A stretch of DNA of 39,483 bases from Pirellulales bacterium (GTDB lineage Bacteria; Planctomycetota; Planctomycetia; Pirellulales; Thermoguttaceae): the NCBI GenBank assembly GCA_016931995.1, contig JAFGDS010000075.1, positions 1 to 39,483 of the forward strand. Direction: 5' to 3'. A program made the position numbers and the translations under genes. This document shows positions 9,049 through 17,479 of the stretch, piece by piece. The notes beneath the pieces were generated by a model that was not told where the DNA came from, made no database searches, and saw only the letters and a program-made list of their open reading frames with translations. Every line of letters starts with the position of its first letter. Within the stretch, counting starts at the first letter, position 1.

Positions 9049-9803
9049 AAGTCGGAATGGCCTTCCGCATCCGACCTCCGACTTCCGACCTCCGACTTCT
9101 GGATTCGGACCTCGACCGTGTCCAGCCGCTCGTCCGAGGCGACCTCGCCGTCGTGCAGGCGGACGATCCGCTTGCCGAGCCGGCCGATGTCCGGCTCGTG
9201 GGTGACCATGACGATCGTCTTGCCCTGCGCGTTCAACTCGAGCAACAGGTGGAGTATCTCTTCGCTCGTGGCCGAATCGAGATTCCCCGTCGGCTCGTCG
9301 GCGAGAATGAACCGCGGATCGTTGACGAGGCTCCGGGCAATGGCCACCCGTTGCTGTTGGCCGCCGGAGAGCTGGGTGGGCCGGTGTTTGAGCCGTTCGG
9401 CCAGACCGACCATCTCGGCCAATTCCCGGCTCCGCTGGCGTCCCCGGGCGTCGAGCTGGCCCTGGTAATAGAGCGGGACCTCGATGTTCTCGAGCACCGT
9501 CAACTGCGGAATGAGATTGTACGACTGAAAGACAAACCCGATCCGCGACGCGCGGATCTCCGAGCGCCGGTCGTCGTCCAACGTGGTGACGTCCTCGCCG
9601 CCCAGGACAATCCGCCCGGCCGTGGGCCGATCCAGACAACCCAGCAGGTTCAACAGCGTGCTCTTGCCCGAGCCCGAGGCGCCCATGATCGAGACGAAGT
9701 CGCCCTCGGGCACTTCGAGGTCGATGCCGCGCAAGGCATGGACGGTCTCGCCGTCCATCGCGTACGCTTTGGTGAGGCCCGAGATATCGACGGCGGCGTT
9801 CAC
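9036..9803 (-). CDS. MacB/LolD-type ABC transporter ATP-binding protein
   Basis: A 255-residue nucleotide-binding protein: Walker [10 protein letters not shown] (41-49), Q-loop V-F-Q-S-Y-N-L-I-P, signature L-S-G-G-Q-Q-Q-R, Walker [13 protein letters not shown], and H-loop V-M-V-T-H-E-P. It powers the adjacent permease. Its ATG overlaps the stop of the HlyD-like gene by 4 bases. The conserved domain ends about residue 225. The last 25-30 residues are encoded by repeat arrays (9036-9097) and look like a repeat-invaded 3' end, with a new stop supplied by the array. Function is probably unaffected because the tail lies outside the fold. Confidence 0.9.
   Translation of the reverse strand: MNAAVDISGLTKAYAMDGETVHALRGIDLEVPEGDFVSIMGASGSGKSTLLNLLGCLDRPTAGRIVLGGEDVTTLDDDRRSEIRASRIGFVFQSYNLIPQLTVLENIEVPLYYQGQLDARGRQRSRELAEMVGLAERLKHRPTQLSGGQQQRVAIARSLVNDPRFILADEPTGNLDSATSEEILHLLLELNAQGKTIVMVTHEPDIGRLGKRIVRLHDGEVASDERLDTVEVRIQKSEVGSRRSDAEGHSDFPNP
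9070..9097 (+). repeat. Second heptanucleotide array TCCGACY inside the ATPase 3' end
   Basis: Four units, TCCGACC-TCCGACT-TCCGACC-TCCGACT, 22 bases from the GGGATTR array. On the minus strand they encode the odd tail [11 protein letters not shown] of the ATPase, past the end of the conserved fold. Confidence 0.85.
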
Positions 9804-11566
9804 GAGCGGCCTCCGTGCGACGAGCCCCCGCCAGACACGCCCGCGGTGGCGGCCTTGGGTCGCGGACCGCCCTCGGGCCGCGCGCCGCCACCGGGGCGCG
9901 GAGCACCTTCCGGGCGCGGGGCGCCGTTTCCCGGCGGTGGACCGCCGCGGCTCGGCACGACGCCTTGCGATGGAGGGCCGCCCTTGCCAGGTGGACCGCC
10001 TTGCGGTCGCGGGCCATTTTTTCCAGGAGGTCCACCGCCGGGCACGGGAGCCTCGGGTCCCCTCGGTGGTCCGTCTGACGACGCGGCGGCGTCTTCCGTT
10101 TCCGACTCGCTCGTCTCCGATTCGCCCGCCGGCGCTTCGTCGCGGTCCTTGCCCTTGCTGGCGACGTCGGGCAGCCCAACCTTGTCGCGATAGGCAAAGG
10201 CGGCCATCACCACCTCCTCGCCCGGCGAAAGGCCCTCCTTGATGATCACGAACTTATCGTTTGTCGAGCCCACGGTCACCTTCCGGGCCACCAGGTCCTT
10301 ACCCTCGCGGACGATGCAATAGTACTGGCGCTTCCCGTGTTCAAACACCGTCTGGACGGGCACCTGCAATACGTTCTCGAGCCGTTCGACGACGATGCGG
10401 ACCTCCGCGGTCAATCCCGGCCGCAGCGCCGGCGGCGGATTCAGAATCCGTACAGTCGTCTCGTACTCCTTAACGTCGCCGGTGAACCAACCACTGGGCG
10501 CCGGATACTCGTTTACCTTGTCCACCACGCCCGAGAGCACCATGTCCGAGAAAGCGTCCATCCGGATGGCCACGGGCAGGCCCGTCTTGACCAGGGCAAT
10601 CTTGGCTTCGTTGATGTTGGCGACGACCTGCATCCGTCGGGGGTCGGGCAGGCGGACGATCACCTGATGTTCGCGCAGGACGGTGCCTTCCTCGATGATG
10701 ATCTCGTTGCCGCCGTGCCGGTTCGTCTCGTTGGCGTAGACCACCTGGCCGGCCTCGGGGGCGCGGATCACGCACTTGTCGATCTGGCTCTGGATCAGGT
10801 CCCGCTCCTTCACGTCCAGCGCGTGGGTGGCCCGCTGCGAGGCGAGCTGCGCCTCGCACGTGGCGATGGCGCTGTCCAACTGATTGAGCATCTTCTTTTT
10901 CGTGTAGGCGTCGAGCACCTGGATCTTCAGCTTCGCCGACTGCACGTCCAACTCCGCCCGCTCGACGGCGATCTGGTCCGTGGCCACCCGCAAGTGCGTG
11001 ACGTAGCCCTTGCGCTCCAGGGCCTGGCTGAACGTCAGCGCCTGCTGGGCCTGGCGTTTGGCCTCCTCGGCGTTGAAGATCTCCCGCTCGATCGTGTTGT
11101 GGTCCAGCTCATACTGGCCTTGTAGATACTCCTCCTTGGCCAGCTTGGCGGATTGCAGATCCAGGTCGGCTTTGGTGACGGCCGCCTTGGACTGGTTGTA
11201 GACGATTTGCTGCTGGGTCAGCTCGCTATCGAGCGCCGAGGCGTCCAGCCGGACCAGTTCGTCGCCCGGCTGGACGTAGGTGCCCTCGGGGATCACCCAG
11301 AGGATCGTCGTGCCCGCCCGGCCCCGCGACTGCACCTCGCAGCGGACCTCGACGTTGCTGGCGCTTTCGACGCTGCCTCGCTCGGAGATCTCGTGGACGA
11401 ACGTGCCCAGCGCGACCGTGTGCATGAGCGGGCCATCCTCGCTGGACGACCACGCCATGTCGCGGCTCGTGAGCCAGGCGATCGTGGGCGCCGCCACCAA
11501 TAGTGACGCCACTAGAAGACCGCGGTAAGAGAATCCGGCCCGGCGGGCCCAATCCGCTCGGTACAT
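9800..11566 (-). CDS. HlyD/MacA-like periplasmic adaptor of the ABC exporter
   Basis: A 588-residue membrane-fusion protein. One N-terminal membrane anchor (about residues 14-34) is followed by a split lipoyl-like domain, a long alpha-helical hairpin (about 90-250, heptad-rich with many Q, A, K and E), and a beta-barrel part with V-V-A-N-I-N-E-A-K-I and G-L-T-A-E-V-R-I-V-V. The final 90 or so residues are almost pure Pro/Gly/Arg, an unstructured tail unusual for the family. Start 11566 is preferred to 11647: GAGGA lies 6 bases upstream, and 11647 is upstream of the predicted transcription start. First gene of the three-gene exporter operon; it would bridge the inner-membrane permease to the outer envelope. 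Confidence 0.85.
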   Translation of the reverse strand: MYRADWARRAGFSYRGLLVASLLVAAPTIAWLTSRDMAWSSSEDGPLMHTVALGTFVHEISERGSVESASNVEVRCEVQSRGRAGTTILWVIPEGTYVQPGDELVRLDASALDSELTQQQIVYNQSKAAVTKADLDLQSAKLAKEEYLQGQYELDHNTIEREIFNAEEAKRQAQQALTFSQALERKGYVTHLRVATDQIAVERAELDVQSAKLKIQVLDAYTKKKMLNQLDSAIATCEAQLASQRATHALDVKERDLIQSQIDKCVIRAPEAGQVVYANETNRHGGNEIIIEEGTVLREHQVIVRLPDPRRMQVVANINEAKIALVKTGLPVAIRMDAFSDMVLSGVVDKVNEYPAPSGWFTGDVKEYETTVRILNPPPALRPGLTAEVRIVVERLENVLQVPVQTVFEHGKRQYYCIVREGKDLVARKVTVGSTNDKFVIIKEGLSPGEEVVMAAFAYRDKVGLPDVASKGKDRDEAPAGESETSESETEDAAASSDGPPRGPEAPVPGGGPPGKNGPRPQGGPPGKGGPPSQGVVPSRGGPPPGNGAPRPEGAPRPGGGARPEGGPRPKAATAGVSGGGSSHGGRS

Positions 11567-11647
11567 CGGAGGTCCTCGGTTGGACCGACCCAACTGGCCG
11601 CGCCGGCGGGAGTCGGCAAATCGTGGCGGGACATTAACTAACCTCAT

Positions 11648-11675
11648 ATTCTAATCAGAAAACGGAAAATGTCAC
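11648..11675 (-). promoter_or_regulatory. Sigma70-type promoter of the ABC exporter operon
   Basis: Minus strand GTGACA (11670-11675), 16 bases, TAGAAT (11648-11653); both hexamers match consensus at five of six positions. A start near 11641 leaves a leader of about 75 bases before the adaptor start at 11566. Confidence 0.55.
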
Positions 11676-11796
11676 GTTTGTACGCCTTTGAGGCTAGAAA
11701 CGATGTTCCGCAAGAGGGGGCGCCGGCGCGGCCAGGGCTATCGCATGCGTGCTCCATCAAGCCTGATTGAATGGATGAGGTGACGATTCCCCCGGG

Positions 11797-11859
11797 GCAC
11801 AGCCGCCCTCGGCCGTGCTGGGCAATTTGCACAGCCGAGGGCGGCTGTGCAAATTGCCC
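11797..11859. repeat. Two overlapping, mutually exclusive long hairpins
   Basis: Pair 1: GCACAGCCGCCCTCGGC (11797-11813) with its exact reverse complement at 11834-11850, 20-base loop. Pair 2: GGGCAATTTGCACAGCC (11820-11836) with its exact reverse complement at 11843-11859, 6-base loop. Both have perfect 17-base arms and share bases 11834-11836 and 11843-11850, so only one can form. They stand between the divergent exporter and TPR genes. The rest of the intergenic region 11676-12187 shows no gene. Without a T-run they are not obvious terminators; the CCGAGGGCGGCTGTG core resembles a dispersed palindromic family (recollection). Confidence 0.85.
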
Positions 11860-12187
11860 TGCCGTCGCTGCGCCGTTGGACGGGAAAGCGGAACGGGCTG
11901 GCCGTCATAAAAGGAAGATGCGCTCGCCCGCGAAAAATAGGAAAACTCCGCGGATTCGGTAGAATCCTCACGCGGCCGGAACGCCACTCTTGGGAGACAA
12001 AGGCGACCGAAAAACGACAATTCTTGTCTGGACTTGCCGTCCCCTTCCCAGGTAGACTACGCCGCCTTGAATTGCCGCCCATCGCGGAGGAGAGCGGGGA
12101 TACGCCGTTTTCCCGCGCCAAGGACGGCGCGCCCCAAAAGGGCTTGCAGAGGCCGATCGCATCGGCCGGGTTCAGGAGGAACCGAAA

Positions 12188-14407
12188 ATGGACGTCGCGA
12201 AGAAGCAGGGGTTGGACGCCAGGCGATTCGGTCCGGCGCCGTGGCGGTGCGTGGTCGTGTTCGTCCTCGCGACGGCTTGGCCGTCGGCGTGGGCGTGGGC
12301 GCAAACAGACGGCCCATCCGACGCCGAAACCCAACTCCCGCGCCTGAGCGTTCCCTCGACGAACGCCGACGCGCCCGCCCCGAGCACGTCGGGCTCCTCG
12401 ATCGGCATCGCGCCCAACGTCCTTCCCGCCGAGCCGGCGCCGTCCGGCGCGCCCTTGCAGCGGGCCAGCGAGCCCGCCAGCACGATCCAACTGGTCCCGC
12501 CCTCCGACCCTAATGCTCCAGCCGAGCTCGAGCCGCAACCGGCCGCGCCGGCCGCGCCCGGCGAGGCGACCGCCGAACCGGCGCCCCTGGAGCCCATCCC
12601 CGAGAACCACTCGTCGGCGCCGCCGGTCGTCGAGGCGGCCAGCTTCAACGGCGTCACGCCCGGCGTGACCACCATGGCCGAATTGGAGAACCTCTGGGGC
12701 GCCCCGATAGAGATCCGCAACCACCAAGGCGGCGTGATCCATCGGTACAAAGTAGCCGTGTTCGACCAGATCGAGGTGACGTTCGCCGCCGGCAAGGTGG
12801 CCTCGATCGTCATCCGGCTCGAAAAGGCCTTTCCCGCCGCCGCCGTGGCCCAGCAGCTCAAGCTCGACGACGTCAAGCCCGTGCTCATCTCCAACGAGTT
12901 GGGCGACATCCTCGGCCAGGCGTTTCCCGAGCGGGGCGTGCTGTTCGCCTTCGAGCAAAACCACGAGCCGGGCAAACCGTCGATGAACGTCACGGAGATC
13001 GTGCTCGAGCCGCTGGCGGCCGATCCCTTCCTTCTGCGCGCGGAGACAAATCTCGAGGGCAACTACGCGGCGAATCTCCGCGATCTGGACGAAGCCATCA
13101 AGCTGGCCCCGAACAACGCCCGAGCCCACTGGCTTCGCGCCCGGGTGCTGGCCGCCATGGACCGCACGGACGAGGCCTTCGCGGCCAGTTCGCGGGCCAT
13201 GGGGCTAGAGCCGGAGAACGCGCGATTCCGGGTCACCCATGCCCAACTGCTCGACCGGATAGGACGCCACGACGAGGCGATTGCCCAGGTCAACGCCGCC
13301 ATCGAGGCAAGCGAATCGCGGCCCCACGTCAAGGCGCGGGCGCAATGCGTGTTGGGCGACCTCTTGAGCGACGGCCCCCGACCCGACTTCGCCGCCGCGC
13401 TGACCGCGCACATGGCGGCCATCAAAACGGCCGATCCCCTGGCCATCGAACGCCATCCCGCCGTCCGCCTCGCCGCCAAGGAAGTCCTGATCGACGCCCA
13501 TCTCGGCGCGGCCGCCGACATCGCTTGGGGGCAATGGGGCGAAAAGGAGAAGGCCGTGGCCAGGTGGACCGAACGGGCCGGCGCCTTCGCCGAGGAGCTG
13601 ATCGCCAACGACGGCGGCAACAACGAACACCGCTTCCGCGTCGCCACCCGGGCGCTGGCCGCCTACGCCGGCGTGAAGGGCAAACTCGATCCGACCGACT
13701 GGGCCAGCGAAGCCATCCGCGTCGGAAACGACTTGATCGAGCGGACCGACGACCCCATCCAAAAACAACAGTTCCGCTGGGAATTGGGCATGGCGCTGTT
13801 CAACACCGTACAGATCCACCAGTTGCGCAAGGAAAACGACCTCGCCCTGCAATACGGCCAACAAACGGTGGAATACCTCGAAGCGGCCCGCGAAGGCTCG
13901 GAGTCAAGCGCCGCCCGCGACTACCTGCTCGGTCGGCTCTATTTCCGGCTTGGCGCAATCCATGCCCTGGCCGAGAACAACCACCGCGCGGCCATCACCT
14001 GGTTCGACAAGGCTGTTCCGCTGTTGGGCGACGAGCCCCTGCCCAACCAGCCGGCTTCCGAGACCGGACGCGACGGCGAGACGATGGTCAGCATGGGCGT
14101 GTCCTACTGGGAGGTCGGCCAACGCGACCAGGCGCTGGCGCTTACCGAAAAGGGACTGACCCTCATCAAACAGGCCGTCCAGGTCGGGGCGCTGCCCAGG
14201 TCGGCCCTGGCCGTCCCCTACGAAAACCTCGCCGCCATGCAGCGGTATCTGGGGCGGCCCGAGGCCGCCGCGTCCTTCCAGAGGCTGGCCGACGAGGCCA
14301 CCGCCGTCTCCGCCGCCCAAAACACGGGGATCGCGCCGCGCTCCGGCGCCACGCCACGCCCCGGCGCCGCCCAACGCCCCGGCGCCGGCCCGACCACGCG
14401 GCGCTGA
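12188..14407 (+). CDS. Exported TPR-repeat protein of unknown function
   Basis: A 739-residue protein with a signal peptide (hydrophobic stretch about 21-36, likely cut after A-W-A at 38), then an acidic Pro/Ala-rich linker to about residue 145. A small domain at about 150-280 starts T-P-G-V-T-T-M-A-E-L-E-N-L-W-G-A-P and looks like a recurrent outer-envelope domain I cannot name. TPR units follow from about residue 285 (A-N-L-R-D-L-D-E-A-I-K-L-A-P-N-N-A) and again near the C terminus. GGAGGA 8 bases before the ATG fixes the start. TPRs imply a scaffold for protein contacts in the periplasm or on the envelope. It precedes the CARDB/DUF11-like gene on the same strand; a shared envelope role is inference. 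Confidence 0.8.
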   Translation: MDVAKKQGLDARRFGPAPWRCVVVFVLATAWPSAWAWAQTDGPSDAETQLPRLSVPSTNADAPAPSTSGSSIGIAPNVLPAEPAPSGAPLQRASEPASTIQLVPPSDPNAPAELEPQPAAPAAPGEATAEPAPLEPIPENHSSAPPVVEAASFNGVTPGVTTMAELENLWGAPIEIRNHQGGVIHRYKVAVFDQIEVTFAAGKVASIVIRLEKAFPAAAVAQQLKLDDVKPVLISNELGDILGQAFPERGVLFAFEQNHEPGKPSMNVTEIVLEPLAADPFLLRAETNLEGNYAANLRDLDEAIKLAPNNARAHWLRARVLAAMDRTDEAFAASSRAMGLEPENARFRVTHAQLLDRIGRHDEAIAQVNAAIEASESRPHVKARAQCVLGDLLSDGPRPDFAAALTAHMAAIKTADPLAIERHPAVRLAAKEVLIDAHLGAAADIAWGQWGEKEKAVARWTERAGAFAEELIANDGGNNEHRFRVATRALAAYAGVKGKLDPTDWASEAIRVGNDLIERTDDPIQKQQFRWELGMALFNTVQIHQLRKENDLALQYGQQTVEYLEAAREGSESSAARDYLLGRLYFRLGAIHALAENNHRAAITWFDKAVPLLGDEPLPNQPASETGRDGETMVSMGVSYWEVGQRDQALALTEKGLTLIKQAVQVGALPRSALAVPYENLAAMQRYLGRPEAAASFQRLADEATAVSAAQNTGIAPRSGATPRPGAAQRPGAGPTTRR

Positions 14408-14478
14408 GGGCCTTTCGCAAAACCCGTACGCCCCCCATGCTGAGCGACGCGAAGTATCTGTTCTCGTCCGCCGCAAAC

Positions 14479-14505
14479 GAGATCCTTCGCTGCGCTCGGG
14501 ATGAC
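14479..14505 (+). repeat. Dispersed GAGATCCTTCGCTGCGCTC-type repeat
   Basis: The gap 14408-14737 has no supported gene. It contains a segment beginning GAGATCCTTCGCTGCGCTC and ending GGGATGAC, with an internal near-palindrome (ATCC-TTCG-CTGCG-CTCG-GGAT). Translated, it gives the E-I-L-R-C-A-R-D-D string familiar from spurious ORFs in many genomes, so it is probably a widespread intergenic repeat (recollection). Confidence 0.5.
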
Positions 14506-14618
14506 TCGGTGCGTGGACGGGGGTTCTGGGATAGGCTCTGGATTCCGCAAATTGCTCTTCCCGGCGGGCGCGATTTCTGGTACTAACCGCCCTCGCCATC
14601 GGCAGCCCAATGCCGGCC

Positions 14619-14642
14619 GTACCCGATGTGGGAGTCGGGTAC
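14619..14642. repeat. Short perfect hairpin before the CARDB/DUF11 gene
   Basis: GTACCCGA (14619-14626) faces TCGGGTAC (14635-14642) with an 8-base loop, 96 bases upstream of the next start codon. It could end the TPR transcript or be a regulatory leader; there is no T-run. Confidence 0.35.
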
Positions 14643-14737
14643 CACGCCCGTTGCGCGCGGGGCTCGCGCGGCGGGTCTGGCGGCTGTCCGGTAAGTTTGG
14701 AACACCGTCGTTCACCCGGCCCGGGGAGTCCACGCTC

Positions 14738-16837
14738 ATGAAGCGTTTCCTTTTGCGGATCGGCGCGTTGGGCGCCGTGTTGGTTCTGGGGTGGATCGCC
14801 ATCGCCCACGCACAACGCGACGGCGACGACGCGGCTTCGTTGTCCAAGTCTCCGGCCGACGCCCTGGGCGAGCCGCTCCCCTTGGACGTGGATCCCTGGG
14901 CAAGCCCCCTTCCCTCGTCGGACCTGCCGACCGCGCCAACGCCGGCCCTGCCGGCCGCCACGCGGCTCGTCAGCCACGACGATCCCGCGCCGCCGCGCGT
15001 GACGCCGCTTGCCGAGCCTCCCGAACCTTCGATGCCGGCGCCGCCCGCCGACCCCTTCGGATTGGCCGCGCCGTTGGGACCCATTCATTCGCCGACCGAA
15101 CCCATCGCCGCGCGGGATGCGGACGAACCGGCCGCCGGCCCAGAGCCTCCCCGTCTGTTGGCGGCCGGGGACGGTCTGGCCACCGACCAAGAGATGCCCC
15201 GTCGCGCGCCGGCCCCGTTGGACGAAACGCCGCGGGAACGTCATCCCCTGGAGTCGGTTGCCGCGCCAGAAGTGTCGGAACGTCCTTTGGCGCCCTCCGA
15301 ACCCCAACCGGCGCTCGCCCCGCTGGGACCGTCGCTGGATTCCCCCGCCGACGAACCCGCCTTCCCTCCGCGGCCGCTCGGCCAGCAGCCACGCGCCGAG
15401 TCGGGCGATCTCGCCACGTCGGTCGAGGGCACCGGGCGTCCGTCCGGCGACAAACAGTTCGAGGGCGTGCAGTCGCCGCAGTTGAACATCCAGAAGTTCG
15501 CCCCCGCGGAAATCCAAGTCGGCAAACCCGCCGACTTCCGCGTCACGGTGAAAAACTTCGGCCAAACGCCCGCCCTGGGCGTGGAAGTCCGCGACCAAAT
15601 ACCCCAGGGCACGCGGCTGATCGACGCCGTGCCGCCCGCCTCGCGCGGCGCCCGCGGCGAACTCGTCTGGCAGTTGGGCAAGCTCGATCCAGGCAAGGAA
15701 ACCACCGTCGAAATGCGCGTCATGCCCACGGTCGAAGGCGAGATTGGCAGCGTGGCCACGGTCTTCTTCCAGGCCGACGCCTCCGCGCGTTCCTTTTCCA
15801 CGCGGCCACAACTGGTCGTCGACGTGTCCGCGCCCCGCCAGGTAATGATCGACGAATCGGCCACGCTCACCATCACCGTCTCCAATCCCGGCACCGGCGT
15901 GGCCACCGGCGTGGTGATCGAAGAGCGCGTTCCGCCGGGCCTCCAACACGAAGCCGGCGCCGAGCTGGAATACGAAGTCGGCACGCTCGCCCCGAACGAA
16001 AGCCGAACGCTCGAGTTGAAGCTCACGGCCGTCCGCCCCGGACCGGGCGCCAACGTCCTCGCCGCCCGCGCCGAAGGCGTCCCCCAGGTGACCAAGGAGC
16101 TTCCGATCGACGTGATCGCGCCGGAACTGAAGATCGCCCTGGACGGCCCGGCAAGCCGCTTCCTCAAACGCGAGGCGATCTACCGCGTGGCCGTGAGCAA
16201 TCCCGGCAGCGCCCCGGCCCGCGAGGTGCTCTTGGAGGCCACGCTGCCGTCCGGGCTCCAATTCGTCCGCGCCAACAATAACGGTCAGTTCGATCCCAAA
16301 ACGCGGAAGGTCCAATGGGCCTTGGCCGAACTGCCGGTTAACGAAACCGGCACGGTGGAACTGACCGCCATGCCCGTCGAAATCGGACGCCAGACGCTCA
16401 GTTTCCGCGGCTCGGCCCAAAAGGCGGTCGAGGTCACCCAGCAGCAGGACACGGTCGTCGACGGCATCGCCGCGATCCGTTTCGAGGTGGTCGACGTGCA
16501 GGATCCCATCGAGGTGGGCAGCGAGACGACCTACGAGATCCGCGTGCTCAACCAGGGCTCGAAGGAAGCCACGGCCGTGCAGGTGACGGTGGAACTGCCG
16601 CCCGGCTTGCAGCCCGTGGCCGCCGAAGGACCCGACGCGATCGAGCACGCCCTTGACGGCAACCGAATCGTGTTCGCCCCGCTGCCGCGCCTGTCGCCCA
16701 AGGTGGACACGACCTACCGCATCCGCGTGCAAGGACGGCAAGCCGGCGACCAGCGCATCCGCGTCCTGCTACAGACCTCGCAGATGCAAACGCCCGTCAC
16801 CAAGGAAGAAAGCACCCGCGTCTTTTCCGACCGGTAA
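14738..16837 (+). CDS. Exported protein with four CARDB/DUF11-like beta repeats
   Basis: 699 residues from the ATG at 14738, which has GGGGAG 9 bases upstream; the open frame reaches back to 14501 but a signal peptide (residues 1-25, cut after A-H-A) starts at 14738. Residues 26-245 are a Pro/Ala-rich linker. Four repeats of about 110 residues follow, each with the pattern x-V-x-N-x-G-x-x-x-A-x-x-V-x-x-x-x-P-x-G-L (for example V-S-N-P-G-T-G-V-A-T-G-V-V-I-E-E). This is the DUF11/CARDB immunoglobulin-like architecture of cell-surface proteins. A structural or adhesive role in the envelope is inferred. The gene stands alone before tRNA-Lys. Confidence 0.82.
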   Translation: MKRFLLRIGALGAVLVLGWIAIAHAQRDGDDAASLSKSPADALGEPLPLDVDPWASPLPSSDLPTAPTPALPAATRLVSHDDPAPPRVTPLAEPPEPSMPAPPADPFGLAAPLGPIHSPTEPIAARDADEPAAGPEPPRLLAAGDGLATDQEMPRRAPAPLDETPRERHPLESVAAPEVSERPLAPSEPQPALAPLGPSLDSPADEPAFPPRPLGQQPRAESGDLATSVEGTGRPSGDKQFEGVQSPQLNIQKFAPAEIQVGKPADFRVTVKNFGQTPALGVEVRDQIPQGTRLIDAVPPASRGARGELVWQLGKLDPGKETTVEMRVMPTVEGEIGSVATVFFQADASARSFSTRPQLVVDVSAPRQVMIDESATLTITVSNPGTGVATGVVIEERVPPGLQHEAGAELEYEVGTLAPNESRTLELKLTAVRPGPGANVLAARAEGVPQVTKELPIDVIAPELKIALDGPASRFLKREAIYRVAVSNPGSAPAREVLLEATLPSGLQFVRANNNGQFDPKTRKVQWALAELPVNETGTVELTAMPVEIGRQTLSFRGSAQKAVEVTQQQDTVVDGIAAIRFEVVDVQDPIEVGSETTYEIRVLNQGSKEATAVQVTVELPPGLQPVAAEGPDAIEHALDGNRIVFAPLPRLSPKVDTTYRIRVQGRQAGDQRIRVLLQTSQMQTPVTKEESTRVFSDR

Positions 16838-17036
16838 GCGGAACGCGTCCCCAGGCCCAACTTGCCCAGCGCCCGATCCCCGTGCGCCCCCGCGGGGGTC
16901 GCCGTTCTCTCTTCGACCCGCCCCCATTCTCTCAACCAGCCGACGCGCGCCCCCAAACGGCTTCCACCCCGCTGCCCCAGCCCGCACACCCCTCCCCAAC
17001 AACCGCCCACCACCTCTCCGTCGCACTCCCGCCCAA

Positions 17037-17109
<73 letters not shown>

Positions 17110-17217
17110 TAAGTTGTTTACTCATAAAAGTTTACAACGTTTTCTTCGTTCTCCTTATCGTCCTATTTACGGCAGTTCTACGGTTGCGTGCAAGGTAAGG
17201 GTAACGGTATGCCCCAA

Positions 17218-17258
17218 GTTCAGCACCCGCCGGGGTCTAGCCGACGGGTGCCTTGAAC
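17218..17258. repeat. Inverted repeat downstream of the hydrogenase operon
   Basis: GTTCA-GCACCCG (17218-17229) faces CGGGTGC-CT-TGAAC (near 17245-17258), a 12-pair stem interrupted by a 2-base bulge. It lies about 220 bases after the mvhA stop and before tRNA-Lys. It may be a transcript end or a remnant of the insertion that left the integrase fragment; there is no T-run. Confidence 0.45.
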
Positions 17259-17318
17259 GCCACCTGTCCGAGAGACTTGAGGCAACGCATACCCCAGCCT
17301 ACCGTGGCAACTGCCCAG

Positions 17319-17478
17319 GGTAAAGGGGCTGCCAAGCCCCGCATGCCCCGGCCCGACTTCCCCCTGTACGCCCACGCGGTCGGCAAGTGGGCGAAGACGA
17401 TCCGAGCTTCGGGACGTGGAACGACCCCGAGGGAGGTGGGAGTATCTCGACCAGAAGGACGACCTGTACGCGGGCCGG
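17319..17478 (+). pseudogene. Frameshifted N-terminal fragment of a planctomycete-type integrase
   Basis: Three plus-strand frames together spell one ancestral protein: G-K-G-A-A-K-P-R...R-P-D-F-P-L-Y-A-H-A-V-G-K-W-A-K-T-I-R, then S-F-G-T-W-N-D-P-E-G in a second frame, then E-Y-L-D-Q-K-D-D-L-Y-A-G-R in a third. This is the N-terminal signature of a tyrosine-recombinase family common in planctomycetes (from memory). At least two frameshifts separate the parts and the catalytic domain is missing. The fragment ends at 17478, immediately before the mvhA stop codon (17480-17482) on the other strand. The rest of 17110-17479 holds no gene I can support. Confidence 0.65.
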
Positions 17479-17479
17479 G

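Noticed and set aside
11738-13129. 463-codon minus-strand frame at the start of the TPR gene
   Set aside because: No recognisable domain; it runs through the hairpin repeat and opposes a gene with a good start.
13904-16741. 945-codon open frame on the minus strand across the TPR and CARDB genes
   Set aside because: Length comes from high GC content; no family motif, and the opposite strand carries signal peptides, repeats and ribosome sites.
17110-17220. AT-rich stretch beside tRNA-Lys as a possible att site
   Set aside because: It lies at the 5' side of the tRNA, whereas attachment sites use the 3' end; no direct repeat found.
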